This document shows, in pieces, positions 11,893 through 22,773 of a stretch of DNA of 64,000 nucleotides. Source of the stretch: Pogostemon cablin (taxonomy: Eukaryota; Streptophyta; Magnoliopsida; Lamiales; Lamiaceae); the NCBI GenBank assembly GCA_023678885.1, contig CM043013.1, forward strand, positions 17,640,791 through 17,704,790. The letters run 5' to 3'. A program made the position numbers and the translations under genes. Positions within the stretch are counted from its first letter, which is position 1, and every line of letters starts with the position of its first letter. The notes below the pieces were generated by a model that searched no databases, was not told the DNA's origin, and saw only the letters and a program-made list of their open reading frames with translations.

Positions 11893-14480
11893 AAGCATTG
11901 GGATGTGTGTTGGGGCCTCTGCTGGTACTTACTATGGCCAAGGTCCTATTGTTGAAAAAGTTACCCCTTTCTTTCTATTTAATCGAGAGAACGATGAAAA
12001 GCTCAAGAAGATACCTTGTACACTGGATGAGGCTGGAAGGACTCTCCTTCGGATGCACGAGCCTTCTATTGACTATGCAGTTCTTGCTTATACTGCTCAC
12101 GCTATGGCTTTTTCGTTGAAGAATTGGACTCAAGTGATGAATCAGAGATTGTGATAACCCAAAATTTTGCATATTTGATATTTTCGTTATTTAAATATTA
12201 ATAAATAATAAATTATGAAATTTATAATTTTAAGTTAATTATTATTTTATCTGATTTTATTAAAATTTCGAATTTTGATTTTATCTTATTCCTCATCGTT
12301 AGTATTTTTCTCAAATGTCCACGTTCCATGTATTATGTTTCATGATTTTCTCAACAATGATATCTCGTCTTTTATTATACCACTTATATATAAATATGAC
12401 ATATTACTACTTCGCTAATTACTCTGCATCAGTTTTGATTTTTATTTAAACTACATTCTAAAATATTATAATCCCCATACAAGTGAGGATTGAGATTTTG
12501 ACGACACTTCATTTCATCAATTTCCAACTACAATTATTCTGCATCAGGTGGGGAATCTTAACTTATCTATTGATTATAAATGTCGTGTGTCTGTTGATGA
12601 GTCATTGCATAGTCCCATGGTCATTTGTACTTTGCCGAGTATTGTCACTTATCTCATTTGTACTTTGCCGAGTACTGTCACTTATATGTTTATGGATACT
12701 GTCATTTATCTCATGGCAAGAATTCATATTAATATGGGTTGATTTGTTGATGTTGATGCATTGATATTTATTTTAGACAGATTTGTTCTCCACTGAGCCT
12801 GTGGTTTTGCTCACCCTTCATTCAGTTTATTCTTTTCAGATTAGAGAAACTGACAGGGCGTGACCAGTGGATTTGAGATGCTCGCTCCTCATTTGTCATG
12901 AGTTTTTATTTATATGTACATTAGATGTTCAACCTATTTTGTTTTCTTATGCGTATTTTGATATTACGTTGATGAATATGATAAATATTCAATTTACTTT
13001 TATTGAAGTAGCATAATGTTTGCGTGATATTATTAAAATGTTATAATCCTATTTTTTTTATCACCGTCATCTATATTATTTATATATTCAAATAAATTAT
13101 TTATTTATTTATTTATATATTATTAAAATCTTTGTGTATCTATTTTAGGATTTTGATATATTCACTTATTATTTTAGTCTTAATGTATTTATATATAAAT
13201 ATTAATATAATTAGGTTAATATAATTTATTTTTATAAAGATTTTCTCAAATAATTAAATATAGCTGTTATAAGAAAGTCGGGTCGTTACACAGATGGCCG
13301 AGACTATGCCCCTTAGCTCTGCCCTTCACGTGCTACCAGCCAGACTGGCCAACTATATATTTTCCTTTCTATTGCTTTCCACAGGGTGTTTGAGGCTGAG
13401 AATCGTGAAACTGCTCAGATGGAGAAAATTAGGCTTTGACCTCCAAGGTTGCTCTTATGAAAAGTACCATTCGTATAGCTCAAGATGTCGAGGCTCTCAC
13501 TAAAGGGTCCCTTGAAGTCGAAAAGCAAAAAGGTTGGAAGCCGAGGAGGAGGCTATTACCTGGCGTGATCAGCATGACAATCTTTGAACTTCATATGTTG
13601 CTGAAAAAATTCAGTTGAGCTTAACAATTGAAAAATAAAAAAGTGATCCTACTGCAGAAGAATGGCTCAAAAGGCTGAAGTGACTGATCTCCGGTATAAG
13701 TTGACAGTGCATTTGAAAGAACAGAAAGCTCGTTGTCTTTAAAATAAGGATAACCGAATTGAACTAAATAATGATATGTCTAAGAGTCATCAAAGACTTA
13801 AAGAATAAAAGCAAGGTTATGAGGAAGTTCGCGATCAACTTCTTCAGACCAACCATGTGATTATCCCCCAAACTCGCATATCTTGTATTTTCTTCTACTT
13901 TTATCACAGCTGTGGAAGCTGTCTCCATGACATTTCCTCTGCTTCTCTTAAACTCTTTAGATCGGTGCTTCAAGAATATCTCTTCGAACAGGATATGTCG
14001 GCTCGTAAAACATTAAGTCACGAATTAAAGTTTGGCTTGTTGGGAGAGTATTCTAACTTTATTATTGATACTGATCCTCCTTCCGAGGTTCTGCGTTATT
14101 GCATAGATCTTCTGGCATTGTTCCTAAAATAAACTATTCCGAAGATATTTCTGATAATAAGGCCGTCGGCTCTATGGAAATCTATCTCAGGGGGCTAAGG
14201 AAGATTTTGCATATGTTAAGAATGTTTTGCCCACGATTGCGATGATGTTGAGATCCTTGATGCTGATGATACGAAAAAGGCCGATGATACTTGTGCTATG
14301 CCAACCGAAGATGTTGAGCTCCAGAGAGGCCGACCATGTCATTCATAAAGTGATTACTAATATTATTCCTCTGACCATGGTTGACCCCTCTGGAGTTCAA
14401 CACTCTACCTAAGATTTGCTGATTGGTTCTATGGTGGACCCTACTGCTGACTCCCATATCATTGTTACCACGATTGGGGC
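11893..14480 (+). pseudogene. Decayed coiled-coil-type gene, probably TE-derived
   Basis: An open stretch at 11903-12154 reads MCVGASAGTYYGQG... A solo LTR (12150-13290) then splits it. After the LTR, coding-like sequence continues with a pyrimidine-rich tract and cag (about 13358-13384), followed by an acid/base-rich stretch that reads AENRETAQ, VALMKSTIRIAQDVEALTK, LTVHLKEQKARCL and GYEEVRDQLLQ. In-frame stops interrupt it. The heptad-like, K/E/Q-rich composition suggests a coiled coil. The tail (13990-14420) reads SHELKFGLLGEYSNF and ends acidic. I do not recognise a specific family. Long coiled-coil C-termini of this sort are common in plant transposon-associated proteins, which is an analogy only. 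Confidence 0.4.
12150..13290. mobile_element. Solo LTR, probably Ty3/gypsy
   Basis: A stretch of about 1141 bp begins tgtgataaccc and ends gggtcgttaca, so the two ends are imperfect inverted repeats (ends of the TGTAACGACCC kind occur in plant gypsy LTRs). It splits an ORF-like region. The flanking 5 bp are gagat (12145-12149) and cagat (13291-13295), a 4/5 match for a target duplication. A short internal tandem repeat of tttgtactttgccgagtactgtcactta lies at about 12625-12690. No internal retroelement coding sequence adjoins it, hence solo. The orientation is not fixed by PBS or PPT. Confidence 0.6.
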
Positions 14481-14540
14481 TTAGTTTGCTTTATGTATTT
14501 ACTCTTTATTTTTTGAACTTTTCCATTTATTCTCTATATA

Positions 14541-15333
14541 AATATTTTTATAATCAGATCGAAGACTGAACCGGTGTCTCTACCGGTTTGAGGTTCAACC
14601 GGTTGGATCGGGCGATTCAACCGAAAAACTAAATTCACCTATTTTTAATATATGTATAATAACAATTGAAAAAATATATAATAAATAAAATTAAATATAT
14701 TATTAGTTCACACAATATTATTTCTTTTTATTCAAATGGCCCACCTAAAGCAAGTCCACTTCCATGATCCATCAAATAGTTAGGCTTTAGATTTGATTGT
14801 AACTCACCCTCACTCTGCCCAGCGCTGTGCCCACATTCCCTCCCCGGCCCTTCCCCTCCCCCCTCTCTCTCTCAATCTCTCTTTCTCGCCCCCCCTCTCT
14901 CAAAATTCAGCTTCAGCTTGCAATAGTTACAGATTGCATCTAAAATTCACTGACTACCCATTTTTTTCTTAATTTAGCGATACTTTTATCAGTCCATTCA
15001 TTCGTTGAAGATTTTGGATTTTCAAATATTTTCATTGTTTAATTGGATCTAGCCAACATAATGTATGTATAATTTCCAATAATGTAACTTGAGATATTAT
15101 TGATATTTCAATCTTTGAACAATACAAAGCAATGTTTGTAAAACATTTAGATTTTGGGATAAAATCGGAGGTTCTCCGATTTTACTGTGTTTATTAGTTT
15201 TGACCGGTTCAAATCGGTTCTTCTCGGTCCAATTACAAAAGTGGTTATATAGGTTGTTTTGGATAAATTTCAGGTCCGATTCCTGGTTGAACTGGGTGAA
15301 TCGGCAGGTCCGGTTCGATTTTGAAAACACTAC
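14541..15333. mobile_element. hAT-like non-autonomous insertion
   Basis: The repeated flank tctatata (14533-14540 and 15334-15341) fits an 8-bp hAT target duplication. The right end reads ...ccggttcgattttgaaaacac. Inverted, it resembles the left end, where ...atcgaagactgaaccggt occurs just inside the terminus. Ends of the type gtgttttcaaaatcgaaccgg are common in plant hAT MITEs. The left terminus is degenerate. The middle holds a pyrimidine-rich tract (14820-14900) of unknown origin and no transposase. The 149-codon ORF crossing the right end (15200-15649) is not credible as a gene. Confidence 0.45.
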
Positions 15334-15740
15334 TCTATATAATGTTTCGAATATTTTGGATTTCATGAGAAGAAGTACTTATCCTTATTTAAATATTTAC
15401 TTTAGTATTAGTTTTAGTAACCTTTTGACAATTGAGGGTATTTATTCTTTCCTCGTTAACTTCGAACATCGGATGTTAGTTACTGCCCAGATTGTGGGAT
15501 CGTGGGTCCCTGACCAATTTACACGTGCGATCATCTCAGCACTTTGTTCCACTTGGAACTTGAGGAGTCTTCTCTCTCCCAACCATCAGATCTTTTCCAT
15601 CTTTAGAACCTCTAGCTGTCCCATCAATGGAATTTTCGTGACGTGGTGAATATAACTCGCAATTAGTAAAAAAATTTCAAAAACTTTCAAAATATTTGCC
15701 AAATCTTACCAGATTCATTTCCCCTATTATTTATGAGTTG

Positions 15741-15960
15741 ATATCTTGTGCACCTAGGTGCATGCGTTCACCTATACATATATAACTCTTAATTTAATAG
15801 TATATATGTCCTTCGTAATAATTGTACAATTTTTTTACATTTAATTTTTCATTAAAAAAAACTAACAGAAAATTTGCTAACAATGTGTATAAGTTTTATT
15901 CATCAGTGCATATATTTTATTCATTAGTATATATATTTCTGAAAGTGGGTGCACCAAATA
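15741..15960. mobile_element. MITE-like element, copy 2
   Basis: Shares with 9175-9500 the flank gagttgatat, the left block gtgcacc/ggtgca, the middle tttacatttaatttttcatt and the right block gtgggtgcacca. It is shorter, and the ACCCGGGT end is worn to acctaggt. No coding sequence. Confidence 0.45.
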
Positions 15961-16014
15961 ATATTATCTTTCTCTTCTACTTCATCTCTCTTTTTTGTAT
16001 ATTCCGATTAACAG

Positions 16015-18360
16015 ATGTCTGGTGGCATTACACATACGTCGAAGCAAGCTCTTTCCGCTTCTTTCCCTGAATCGATTTTTCCGAAATCATTCATATTTCA
16101 GTTACCGGAGTGCCTCATGATTAATCGGTGATTCTCAAGCACCGCCTTCTGTTTCTACTCCTCCTCCTTGCCGTAGTGGCTATGACACTGAGGCAGCATG
16201 CCACAAGAGGTGAAGGTTTTTGTTTAGCCATCAATGATATAGATGAGGCCTTATCTTGAAAGCTAGCGATTCAAATGACCTAACGACAGTTGGATAACAT
16301 TCATTAGCGTTATCAATGTCCCTAGTGGGCTGCATTTTACCCCCTAGGGCTGGTGATAAAATAAACCATCCGCCGCTAAATTGTACTGCTTTCAAATATG
16401 CCCATTTCTTGGCTGAGCTCTAACTACTTATTCCCACGGTTGTTGTTTATTTCTACATAGATAGGATAAGGCACCTAGGCAACTCATTTGGCTTGGGTGT
16501 GGCTTATCAGCCTGATCTATTTATTTTGAGATTTTGGGCATGAAATCGAAGATCCTAAAGAGATAGAATATTGTCTTCAGTATGCTCCTTACGATCGAAG
16601 TGTAGGTATTTACATGTTGCTATCCCGTAAAAAAAGGTTAACAGGGGCTGACGATATAATCGAATATGAGTGGGACAAAATTGGGTTGTGGCTAGGTGGC
16701 AACTATCTGCCCTCTGAACTTGGGATAACTCTTTATCTTCCCATTGCCTTTAAGCGCTTGGATGGATATGCGTGATCTATTTCACTTTTCTTTTCTCTAT
16801 TGTATTTTAGTTCATGCTTTCTCCATCTGTTGCTCATCTATTCTTTCTCTTGATTAGGTCCGCCCCTTTTGGTTTTTTATCGTCTGAGCCACCATTTTCA
16901 TGAAGTTTATCAGTGTAGAGTGTCCAAAGCGTACCCCTATCAATAAAAACCTTTGATTTAAGAGTGAATGTTAGTGAGTGATGGGTTGTTCACTATGGGC
17001 GAACACTTTGCCGACGGTATGTTTCTCCTCTTCCCATATTAGTTTTCTTTGATAATTCCTTTTTCTAATTTCACTTTCCCGACCTTTTTTTTGCAAATGA
17101 TTTCAAAGGCTTTCTTTTGCCAATGGGTTTCACAATTTCTATGGCTTGCTCTTTTATCGCCCCTCAGAATCGAATTTGTCTTCCCGACGAAGAAGATGAT
17201 ACTAGTGATGCTGAAAGCGATTATGTTTCAAGTTTCGACCCTTCTAATTGTGACTATGATTTTAAGAGTTTGTATATGCAATCAAGTGACTTGAAGTTTG
17301 ATATTTACCTTCCACCTGGGTATGTTTTTGGCGATGTTAATGATCCAATTTTCTTTGTGGCCGAGGCTATGGACGTTACCATGAATGCTGGTTCAGTGGT
17401 TTCTCCCCAGGCTAAATCCATTTTTTTTCTCATAGAGTTTTAGTATCTCTCAAATATTTTCGCCAAAAACTTAACAAGAGCATCCCTCATCTAGGTTGAG
17501 GGTTTTCTAGGGCCAGATTCGCATAGTGGAGCATACTCTTACAGATCTAGGTATATTTTCTAGTGCTTCTCCTATCCCTTGATCTCTGATTGGTTCTTTG
17601 CGTTAATTTGGGTTGGAAATTTTTTTTATTTGTCGATGATGTTGGCGTTTCAGATGATTTTACTGGTGTTGTTGATGTCATTGATGGTGAAAACAAAGAT
17701 GACGATGATGATGCTATCCCTTCACCGGGCCAATCCTCTCGAAAATAGTGGAAGCAGCAGTTGGTGCTGTCGGGATACTATTTCAATTGAAATTGATGCT
17801 GCCGGGACACTATTTTCAATTGCCGATGATGGCCCTATAAGCGTGACGTTAAACGAGCCCGTCAGAAAGGTAAGGCTATGGTTGGGGAAAAGGACGCTAT
17901 TGAAGCTGACACTAGCACTCACATTGAAGAGATAAAATATCCACCCGCTAAGAAAATTTGAAAAGATATTGATTTTAAGTTGTTTCCATATTCTTTGAAG
18001 AGCTTGGCTTCGATAGTTGGTGCCGTGGTTTTTGACTTTGTTGTAGTCATCAAAGCCTTGAGCAATTCAAACTAATGGCTTACCAGATCATCTGACTTCT
18101 AAAAATTCTGCTCAAATTTCTCGTTCTTATATGGATGCCCTCCGTGGAAGGATGATAATGGTGCAGGCTAAAAATTTTCGACTTACTTGTGAAGTTGAAT
18201 ACCAAAGAGTTAAGTTGGAATATTTAGCTAGTACCGAGGATGCTGTGAACCATGTCGAACAAGCAGAGACTCTACTGAAAGATGTAGAGAAAACTTGAAG
18301 CAACTCCAAGACATCATTTTTTAGAGGAAGAAGGATTGAGAATGCTTCCTAACACCCTAG
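16015..18360 (+). pseudogene. Decayed multi-exon gene-like region, TE-associated protein suspected
   Basis: A start context aacag followed by ATG opens the reading MSGGITHTSKQALSASFPES, broken within 40 codons. Later coding-like pieces include RKKRLTGADDIIEYEWDK (about 16625), an acidic open piece at 17117-17443 (LPDEEDDTSDAESDY) and a K/E-rich coiled-coil-like piece at 18120-18300 (VEYQRVKLEYLA, HVEQAETLLKDVEK). Intron-like joints appear: gtgatc...ttgattag at about 16773-16858, and gtatgt followed by a pyrimidine tract at about 17018-17095. Frameshifts and stops are frequent, so no product is expected. It may be related to the pseudogene at 11893-14480, since both end in acidic plus coiled-coil segments. 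No family could be assigned. Confidence 0.35.
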
Positions 18361-19087
18361 CTACAAGGTGGCATCTAGTGATTTGGGCCTTTCATTTTGT
18401 TGAACCGACTTTCCATGAATGTTGCTTTAACAATTGTACTAACTATAATTTTAGTTTCTTACCCTCTTCATTTTCATTGCTAACGTTACTTAGATTTTTT
18501 TTATGGAACATGTTTGATGTTTCTTTTGTATCGGACTTTAGACGATTAGTTTTATCTGGTGACTGACTTTCTAAATCTAGCCTATTGGTATTTGCTACTT
18601 TATGGAACTTTTATTTTTGTTTCATGGCTCTGCATTGCGTAATTAGGCTAGCATGATTTTAGATTTGCATCAACTTGACACTTTCATTTCTAGTATGTGA
18701 ATTGCATTAGATTTTGATTTTTTTATTGCAAAACATAACATACTATAGTACTTGGCTACCTCATTTTTACTCATAGTATTTCTTCAAGTGTTGTGCATTC
18801 CACGTATGTTGCTCTTCATTTCCGTTCTACTTTGGATGACATATGGTCCTTCCCAATTCTTGCTGAAGCTAATGACTCTTGGATATAAAATCCTTCAGAG
18901 TACTAATTCCCCTGCCTTAAAATATCTGGGCTTGACCCCTAGAGTTGTAAAGTCTCTCAACTCTTTGTTTATAAATCGCATTTGGCATTTTTAGTTGCAG
19001 TCTTCTTTCATCCAACAAGACTACTCGGCTTGGATAGATTCATCATTTTCTCTTTCATTGTGGTGAAGGGCTCTTAAACTTTTTTCA
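18361..19087. other. Left flank of the nested element, possibly continuing at 62718
   Basis: T-rich sequence with an open 80-codon stretch at 18752-18994 of no recognised family. If the big nested element is removed, the sequence ending ttttcaccaac at 19092 rejoins ctccaccaagatcattgcc at 62718, restoring one pre-insertion locus. Confidence 0.5.
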
Positions 19088-19092
19088 CCAAC

Positions 19093-20738
19093 TGATGGAT
19101 ATTTTCTCAACTCACAATTTTAATCCCCAAGTGTGAAAGATGCGATTATAGCTTAGATAAGTGATCAAGTTATATTTATCGAACCCAGGACAGTTGGTTA
19201 TTAATTTATTATTATCTAAACTAAGAGAAACTATTGTTGGTAATTTAATTGGAGAATAGTTATTAAACTAATGAAAAAATAAAATAGCAAATAAAATAGA
19301 GATAGTAGAGATAAATGAGAGTTGAAAAGTGTGAAGATAGGTAGCTCTTCGGGCTATCTAGTTTCACTAATTAATCTCCCTTTCGTATGTCAATGTCCGA
19401 CTCTGCCTTGTGGATTTTGGATGCATCACTAAGTCATGCAAATCTACTCTATAGACACAAGCAGATAAGTGTGTAACACGTGTGAATTGTCTTGGAGCAA
19501 GAGATATAATTACACCCCTTTTCTAAGTACTATCAGTATCAATTATTTCCCGTGCACTAAGTACTCTAACCTAATATGATCTCCCTTTATAGGTACTATA
19601 TAATTATCTTCTTTATCCTACTTACTAACCCTAATTCAATTCAATTAATAAGTATTTATATAAGATAGTTCTAATGAAGCTTCGTAGTCCCCTCACTTAG
19701 AATCATAACATAGAATCCTGCTCAGTAGTGAACGCACTTAATCAATAATCAAGATATGTATTCTTACTCTACATAACAGTTAATGATGCACGAAATAACT
19801 CTGAGTACGAATTAAAAATGCATAGTCTTATATAAAATAAATCACAAGTAGTGTTGTACGGAGTATACACACGAAAGTTCAATTAACTAGATAAAAACCT
19901 TCATAACCCTAGAACTACCAAAGCGGTTCTAGCCCATGACGCTTCGAAAAACGTTCATGGTGTTTGAATGGATCTTACACATAGTCTTGAAATTACAAGA
20001 AAGATTAAGTTGAGAAGTAAATCCTATATGTGGGCACCGTCGCTTCTCACTCCGTCTTGAATTTTCACTTGGTTCTCACTTGATTTGCTGCACGAATCTC
20101 TCTACAGCTCCTGCGGATAGAGTTAGGGTTTGGATGTGGTGTAGGATGGATGTGGAATCTAACTCCCTTTTTGGTTTGATCGACACCTTTTTTATACTTG
20201 TAGCTTCTTCTTATGGACCTTTACTGGGCTTTTCATAGAAAACACACACATGCACGCACTAGAGGTGAAATTTTGATATTTTGGAGCTGATGTGTCTTCG
20301 TTCGAGCAGACCTGGCGTGGTCGAACAGGACCTCTTGGTCGAACTGAGTTCGAATGGCGTGTTTGTAAACTGAACTTCGTCTCTGCTTGCCATTCCACTT
20401 GACTTACGCAGTTCGACTTGACTTCTCTTGGTTGAACGGGCTTCATTAGTCAAATGACCTCTCTGTAAGTTGAAACACCTCCCGTTTGACTTCACCACTA
20501 TTGTTTGACCAGGCTAATACTGGTCGAACAACCTTCACAGGTCGAACAACACCTCAAAAATCATGTTTCTAATTCCGAGCACTTCATATTTTCCTGTACA
20601 AATATGCTCAAATAACCTCAGTAGCATATGATTCGTGAATTTTCTATAAACATCCTAATTTGTCTTGATAATATAATAAATTATACTCACTTTCCACATA
20701 AATCGGAGCTCAAAACACATGAATTATCACTCTCATCA
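19093..20738 (-). repeat. 3' LTR of the old Athila-type element
   Basis: 1646 bp with tg...ca ends; the low end reads tgatggatattttctc and the high end tatcactctcatca. The minus orientation is set by the PPT beside 20738 and by a TATA-like box on the minus strand (gtataaaaaa, 20187-20199). It holds a GTCGAAC word array at 20291-20550. It matches the solo LTR 46037-47671 (inverted) and the split LTR 49875-62712 (direct). By-eye divergence from the 5' LTR is about 12% over a 200-bp sample. Confidence 0.85.
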
Positions 20739-20757
20739 AACCCCCAAACTTACATGT
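20739..20757 (-). promoter_or_regulatory. Polypurine tract of the old Athila-type element
   Basis: The plus strand reads aacccccaaacttacatg, so the minus strand gives taagtttgggggtt immediately before the LTR. This is the plus-strand primer site used in reverse transcription, and it fixes the element's orientation. Confidence 0.8.
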
Positions 20758-20797
20758 TGCGTTCTGAGGCAACGAAAATCAAAACTAAACAAGTGAG

Positions 20798-22623
20798 TGA
20801 TTAGAGCTATTTTCACCCAGATTTTAGTGTCTTTTTATATGTATTTTCGTATTATTTTATCCATATTTTATATGTTATTTGGTTGTGTTTTGTATTTTTA
20901 TTGAAATGTGTGTGAATGAGCTTAAACGTAAGATTTTCACTTTTTATTGGATGCTAAACATGATAAGGAAGATGTAGGAAAAAGCGGATCTCAATTCGGA
21001 GTTGAAACGAGGGAGAACAAGCCAAAACAGTGAAGAAATGCAGGAGCCAGCACACGAGCCGTGTAGCCAACACGGCCCTGTAAGAGTTGGCCGTGTGGCG
21101 ACATCTAGTCACTCAATACGGGCAACTTCCGGTCGTGTCCAGTCGCACGAGTCGAGTCGGGAGCACGAGCCGTGTCGCCAACACGGCCCTGTAAGAAGGT
21201 GGCCGTGTGGCGACATCAGAAGAGTCAACACGACCACACCGGTGCCCGTGTTACAACACACGACTCGTGTTGCAGCACACGAGCCGTGTTGCGTAACACG
21301 GCCCTGTAAGGCGAGGCCGTGCGGGAGCATCAGAAGACACAACACGGCCACCCCGTGGCCGTGTTACAGAGCACGACTCGTGTTGGGTATTTTCCTGCAG
21401 AAATTTCCAGATCCTTCTAGAAGCCTCCAAAGGGGTATAAATACCCCTTTATTCAACAATTGGCAGAGAATCCGAAATCCTATCATCTACACACACCTCA
21501 CACACCATTTCTTCCATTTCCCACCATCATCTTCATCCACCTTCATCCATTTTGATCCATCTTCATCATCTCCATTAATTCTCCATCAAAACTTCATCCC
21601 TTCCATTGGGTGTGAGAGATCTCAAGGAATCAAGAGCTAGAGGTGGAGATCAAGAAGAATAGAAGATTCTCTTCAAGAAATTGATAGGGAAGAATCCATT
21701 CATTTTGTATTTCTTTAGATCTTAGACTATGGGTAATTGTAATGAATCATTTAATTGTTTTGTTACTTTTACTATGATAGGCTAATCCCTCTAGTGGGAT
21801 TAGGAACATGAAGAGCATATTAGATTTATATTATCATGTGGATTAAATTGGTTTTTGATTTAATTGATGTTGATTTCTATTCATGGAGTTTAATTGTCTT
21901 GATGTTGTGATGGCATGGTTTGTTATTCATGAATGTTTATTGGTTTAATGGATTGTTGATCAATGGATTATTTGTGGTAATTAAATGCTATCATGATCTT
22001 CATGTATGTATTGCTTGGAGTGAGACGGAAACGACCCTCTATAGTATTAGGAAGGCATTAATAGACATTGAGTTTGGGTTTGACCGAAAGGATATTTGAA
22101 TTCAATGAGGGGAACCAATCCATTCGTTGGCCTTAGTACACAAAAAGGGAGAGTTTAGTCTAACTAGTACCTAGATGGAAGGGGTTAATGTTGGGCTTTG
22201 ATCTTAAGTGCTTTTGGGAGTCCAAAATGGATCAACAACCTTTGTAACCCGAAAGGGAGCTTAGGATACAATCGTGATCACCCTTAGTCTACATCAATTG
22301 AGTTGAATTCCGTTTGCATGATAATATGAATCGAGTGTGCTTGGATGTTTCTAATCCCATGTCTTTCCATACTTGAACTTTAGCACCCATTTTCTATTCT
22401 TGTCATTCTACTTATTTGATATTGTTATTTACTTGTTACTTGTTTTAGTTGTTAATCAAATCTCAAAACCCCCGATCATCTTTACAAAAACAACAATGAA
22501 CATGAGCTCACGTATTTTGCTAGTCCGAACATAACTCCTTATTGGATTGATAATTTTTCTTGGGATATACTACTACAACGATCGAGTATTCTTGCTCGTG
22601 AGTGCTATAAAAATAGGCGAACA
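20798..22623 (+). repeat. 5' LTR of the young Athila-type element
   Basis: Begins tgattagagctatt and ends aggcgaaca. It carries a GC-rich array of inverted words (cacgagccgtgt, acacggcc) at 21043-21400 and a TATA box (tataaata, 21436-21443) inside a 22-bp inverted repeat. The long ORF at 21002-21640 lies wholly within the LTR and recurs in the 3' copy; it is not considered a gene. Confidence 0.95.
21429..21450 (+). promoter_or_regulatory. LTR TATA box within an inverted repeat
   Basis: Arms aaaggggta (21429-21437) and taccccttt (21442-21450) enclose taaa, giving tataaata at 21436-21443. The identical structure is at 31257-31278 in the other LTR. It is the most likely core promoter for element transcription; the start site would lie a few tens of bases downstream. 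Confidence 0.65.
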
Positions 22624-22629
22624 AGAAAA

Positions 22630-22647
22630 TGGCGCCGTTGCCAAAGG
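22630..22647 (+). promoter_or_regulatory. Primer binding site, tRNA-Asp type
   Basis: tggcgccgttgcc starts six bases after the LTR end. This matches the first 13 bases of the TGGCGCCGTTGCCGGGGA site used by many plant Athila/Tat elements; the remaining bases (aaagga) differ from the usual ggggat. The priming tRNA assignment rests on that known motif. Confidence 0.8.
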
Positions 22648-22773
22648 AGAGTTTGATGGACTAGTCGAGTACTGTGTTATTGTTTTAGTTGTTCTTGATA
22701 AGGATTCTTTTTATTTTCTTTTATTTATTATTTGTGTTTGTGGTCTCACTCTTGGCCTTTTCGTAGGTGTTTT

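Noticed and set aside
15200..15649. 149-codon ORF
   Set aside because: It crosses the right end of the hAT-like insertion, so it is a chance fusion of transposon and flank.
21002..21640. 212-codon ORF, present again at 30830-31468
   Set aside because: It lies wholly within the LTR, over the GC-rich word array and TATA region, and has no domain. The open frame is a by-product of the repeat composition.
22630..22647. tRNA gene fragment
   Set aside because: It matches only the 3' tRNA complement expected of a PBS. No tRNA body is present here or at 43666, 49851 or 51297.
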